From Streptomyces klenkii (lineage in GTDB: Bacteria > Actinomycetota > Actinomycetes > Streptomycetales > Streptomycetaceae), in the NCBI RefSeq assembly GCF_003626645.1, contig NZ_RBAM01000005.1:434001-498000 (forward strand): 64,000 nucleotides of DNA, in the 5' to 3' direction. Positions 62,129 to 64,000 of the stretch are shown here, piece after piece. How positions within the stretch are numbered: position 1 is the first letter of the stretch; each line of letters begins with the position of its first letter. The translations under genes and the position numbers were made by a program. Below the pieces are notes generated by a model. The model was not told the origin of the DNA. It saw only the letters and a program-made list of their open reading frames with translations, and ran no database searches.

Positions 62129-62469
62129 CGCCTACGAGAGTGACTCCCCGTCAAGCCCCCGGCTCCGTCCGGGGGCGTCGGCGGCAGCGCGCCCGGCCCG
62201 AAGCCGGGCCGGAAGGCCGTACATGCGGCCGGCTCGGCACCGCCGGTCCGCGCCGCGGGGGTTTTCCACCGCCGCGGCGGAAGAGAACGCGGGCGCCCGG
62301 CACCCCTCGTACGCGCGGTCGGCCCGGCATCGCCGTCCGGCTGCGCGTAGGGAAGCAGACGCCCGGCATCCTCCCGCTGCCGCGGCGGCGCTCGACCACG
62401 ACGGTCCTGCCCGGCGGTGCCGTCCGGCCCCCGGCACGGGAGCACGCGCCGGACCGCCGGGCCACCGGC
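62129..62469. other. Convergent intergenic region with terminator
   Basis: A 7-bp GC stem with a six-base loop (62156-62175) right after the sepH stop is the likely terminator. The remaining 290 bases have scattered inverted GC repeats (GCCGCGGCGG types) and no convincing gene. Confidence 0.5.
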
Positions 62470-63306
62470 TCAGCCCGGCTGCGGGCCCGTGGCGACGGGG
62501 CGGGACGGGTCGGAGGACCACTCGCTCCAGGAGCCGACGTACAGCGCCGCCGGAATCCCCGCCACGGCCAGCGCCAGCACCTCCTGTGCCGCGGAGACCC
62601 CCGAGCCGCAGTAGACACCCACCTCGGTGCCGTCCGCGGCCCCCAGCGCCGCGAAGCGGGCCGCCAGTTCGGCGGCGGGGCGCAGCAGCCCGTCCTCGGC
62701 CACGTTCTCCGTGGTCGGTGCGGAGACCGCGCCCGGGATGTGGCCCGCGACGGCGTCGATCGGCTCGGCCTCGCCCCGGTAGCGCTCCCCCGCCCGCGCG
62801 TCCAGCAGCAGCCCGCGGCGGGCCAGCGCCGCCGCGCCGTCCGCGTCGAGCAGCGGCAGCGCCCCCGGCGCGGGGACGAAGTCGCCCTCGCGCACGGCCG
62901 TCCGCCCGTCCGTGACCGGCCCGCCCTGCGCCCGCCAGGCGGCGAGTCCGCCGTCGAGGACCCGTACGGACGGGTGCCCGGCCCAGCGCAGCATCCACCA
63001 CGCCCGCGCGGCCGCCCAGCCCTGGCCCCCGTCGTAGACGACGACGTCGCCGGAGGAGCCGACGCCCGCCCGGCGCATCGCCGCGCCGAAGACGGCGAGG
63101 TCCGGCAGCGGGTGCCGGCCGTCCTTGCCCGCGGGCCCGGCGAGCTCGCCCTCCAGCTCGACGTAGACCGCGCCGGGAATGTGCCCCGCCTCGTACTCGG
63201 GCCGCCCGGGCGGACCCCCGAGCTGGTAGCGGACGTCCAGCAGGACCGGCGGCTGCCCGCCCGCCGACGCGGTCATGAGTTCGACTGCGGTGATGATGGC
63301 ATTCAT
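62470..63306 (-). CDS. Two-domain rhodanese (thiosulfate/3-mercaptopyruvate sulfurtransferase)
   Basis: The 278-residue protein has two rhodanese domains. The first is inactive-type (LLDVRYQLGGPPGR, GHIPGAVYVELE, VVVYDGGQGWAAARAWWML); the second carries the active-site loop VYCGSGVSAAQ with the persulfide Cys. It transfers sulfur from thiosulfate or mercaptopyruvate. ATG 63306 is used; an in-frame ATG three codons upstream (63315) is possible. Confidence 0.9.
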   Translation of the reverse strand: MNAIITAVELMTASAGGQPPVLLDVRYQLGGPPGRPEYEAGHIPGAVYVELEGELAGPAGKDGRHPLPDLAVFGAAMRRAGVGSSGDVVVYDGGQGWAAARAWWMLRWAGHPSVRVLDGGLAAWRAQGGPVTDGRTAVREGDFVPAPGALPLLDADGAAALARRGLLLDARAGERYRGEAEPIDAVAGHIPGAVSAPTTENVAEDGLLRPAAELAARFAALGAADGTEVGVYCGSGVSAAQEVLALAVAGIPAALYVGSWSEWSSDPSRPVATGPQPG

Positions 63307-63598
63307 GGCCCCCATCCTGGCGTAGTCGGACGTGCGGTCAACCGGCCTCTGGCGGGGCCGCGCACACCTGATCGATACTGGGCGCCCCCGCCCTCCGCAG
63401 CTTGCGCGGGCGCCGGAACGGTACGGCCCGGCGATTGCGGGCATTCTCCTGCGGGAACCCGGGAATCCCGGCGCGGCCGGGGGGCGCGTGACGGCCGGTG
63501 GTGCAACCATCTGGTCGTGCCCCGTCCCGTACCACCTCCGCGCGCCGCGGCCCGGCGCGGGACGCGCGGCCACCACGATGGTCCGAGGAGAGAGTGAC

Positions 63599-64000
63599 AT
63601 GACCGAGGTTTGGGGCTCCCCCCGGCCAGGAGCACGTGAGGCCCGGCGCGCGCCGGGCACCCCGTGCTGGACGAGTCTCCTGGCGCACGACCTGGAGTCG
63701 ATCCAGGACTTCTACGGCGGTCTGTTCGGCTGGGCCTTCTACAGCCCCGGGCCGCGCCAGCTGGGGCCCTACGTCCGCGCCACGGTCGACGGCCGCGACG
63801 TGGCCGGCCTCGGGGAGCTCGCGCCGGGCGTACGGCTGCCGACCGCGTGGGCCACGTACCTCGCCGGCGACGACGCGGACGAGGCCGCGGAGTGGATCCG
63901 CTGCCTCGGCGGCACGGTCGGGGTGGGCCCGCTGGCCGCGGAGGACGCGGGGCGGCTGGTGCTCGCCAGCGACCCGGCGGGCGCGCCGTTCGGCATCTGG
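63599..64000 (+). CDS. VOC (glyoxalase/bleomycin-resistance) family protein, cut by window edge
   Basis: The first 134 codons are present (TPCWTSLLAHDLESIQDFYG ... FGWAFYSPGP ... LVLASDPAGAPFGIW), an entire first VOC module of the two-module type. A GAGGAGAG site precedes ATG 63599. The second module must lie outside. Substrate unknown. Confidence 0.8.
   Translation, partial: MTEVWGSPRPGAREARRAPGTPCWTSLLAHDLESIQDFYGGLFGWAFYSPGPRQLGPYVRATVDGRDVAGLGELAPGVRLPTAWATYLAGDDADEAAEWIRCLGGTVGVGPLAAEDAGRLVLASDPAGAPFGIW

Overview
The window is one high-GC actinobacterial segment, almost certainly Streptomyces: third-position GC is extreme, GTG/TTG starts and ATGA/GTGA start-stop overlaps are common, rare TTA codons are concentrated in accessory genes, and it carries sepH, a CutRS-type two-component system, and DUF3710, DUF4193, DUF3093 and DUF3159 genes. 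Nothing here comes from a database search; names rest on motifs and remembered family sequences.

Left half (about 1-33.5 kb) is an accessory, biosynthetic-looking region. Its left edge has a fumarase/argininosuccinate lyase-family gene and a CreE-type flavin monooxygenase gene. This pair resembles the aspartate-to-nitrous-acid (nitrosuccinate) module CreD/CreE and is split by a decayed tnpB insertion. Next come a quinone oxidoreductase, an SRPBCC protein coupled to a NarK-like (nitrate/nitrite porter) transporter, and an O-methyltransferase. An embedded three-gene set (trypco2; trypsin-NACHT-membrane ATPase; surface-anchored DUF6801 protein) looks like a biological-conflict system. It is followed by an aromatic hydroxylase, an ANL-superfamily ligase, a RifF/NAT-like arylamine acyltransferase and an FMN reductase. 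A tightly coupled operon follows: class II DAHP synthase (PhzC-like), isochorismatase (PhzD-like), ADIC synthase (PhzE-like), a transketolase C-terminal stub and a transaldolase homologue without its Schiff-base lysine. A second, lysine-bearing transaldolase, a fused aminodeoxychorismate synthase (PabAB), a methyltransferase, a GAF/PucR regulator and a transposase-derived protein close the region. Read together, the genes supply chorismate-derived amino-aromatics (dihydro-3-hydroxyanthranilate and/or 4-aminobenzoate precursors) plus nitrite, with a ligase that could use nitrite on an arylamine. A diazo, N-N-bonded or nitrite-deaminated aromatic product is the natural hypothesis.

Middle (33.9-48 kb) is a potassium-homeostasis block: two TrkA-type proteins, kdpE-kdpD, a TrkA-domain membrane protein, and kdpC-B-A-F preceded by an unlisted 27-residue membrane ORF. 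An AAC(2')-like acetyltransferase and a 161-bp-spaced intergenic repeat lie inside it.

Right (48-64 kb) is conserved chromosomal housekeeping: DUF3710, dut, a thioesterase, CutRS, inositol monophosphatase, ferrochelatase, MFS, a sugar-lactone oxidase, sepH, a rhodanese and a truncated VOC protein at the edge. Many strong hairpin terminators separate these units. I found no tRNA, rRNA, CRISPR array or replication origin.
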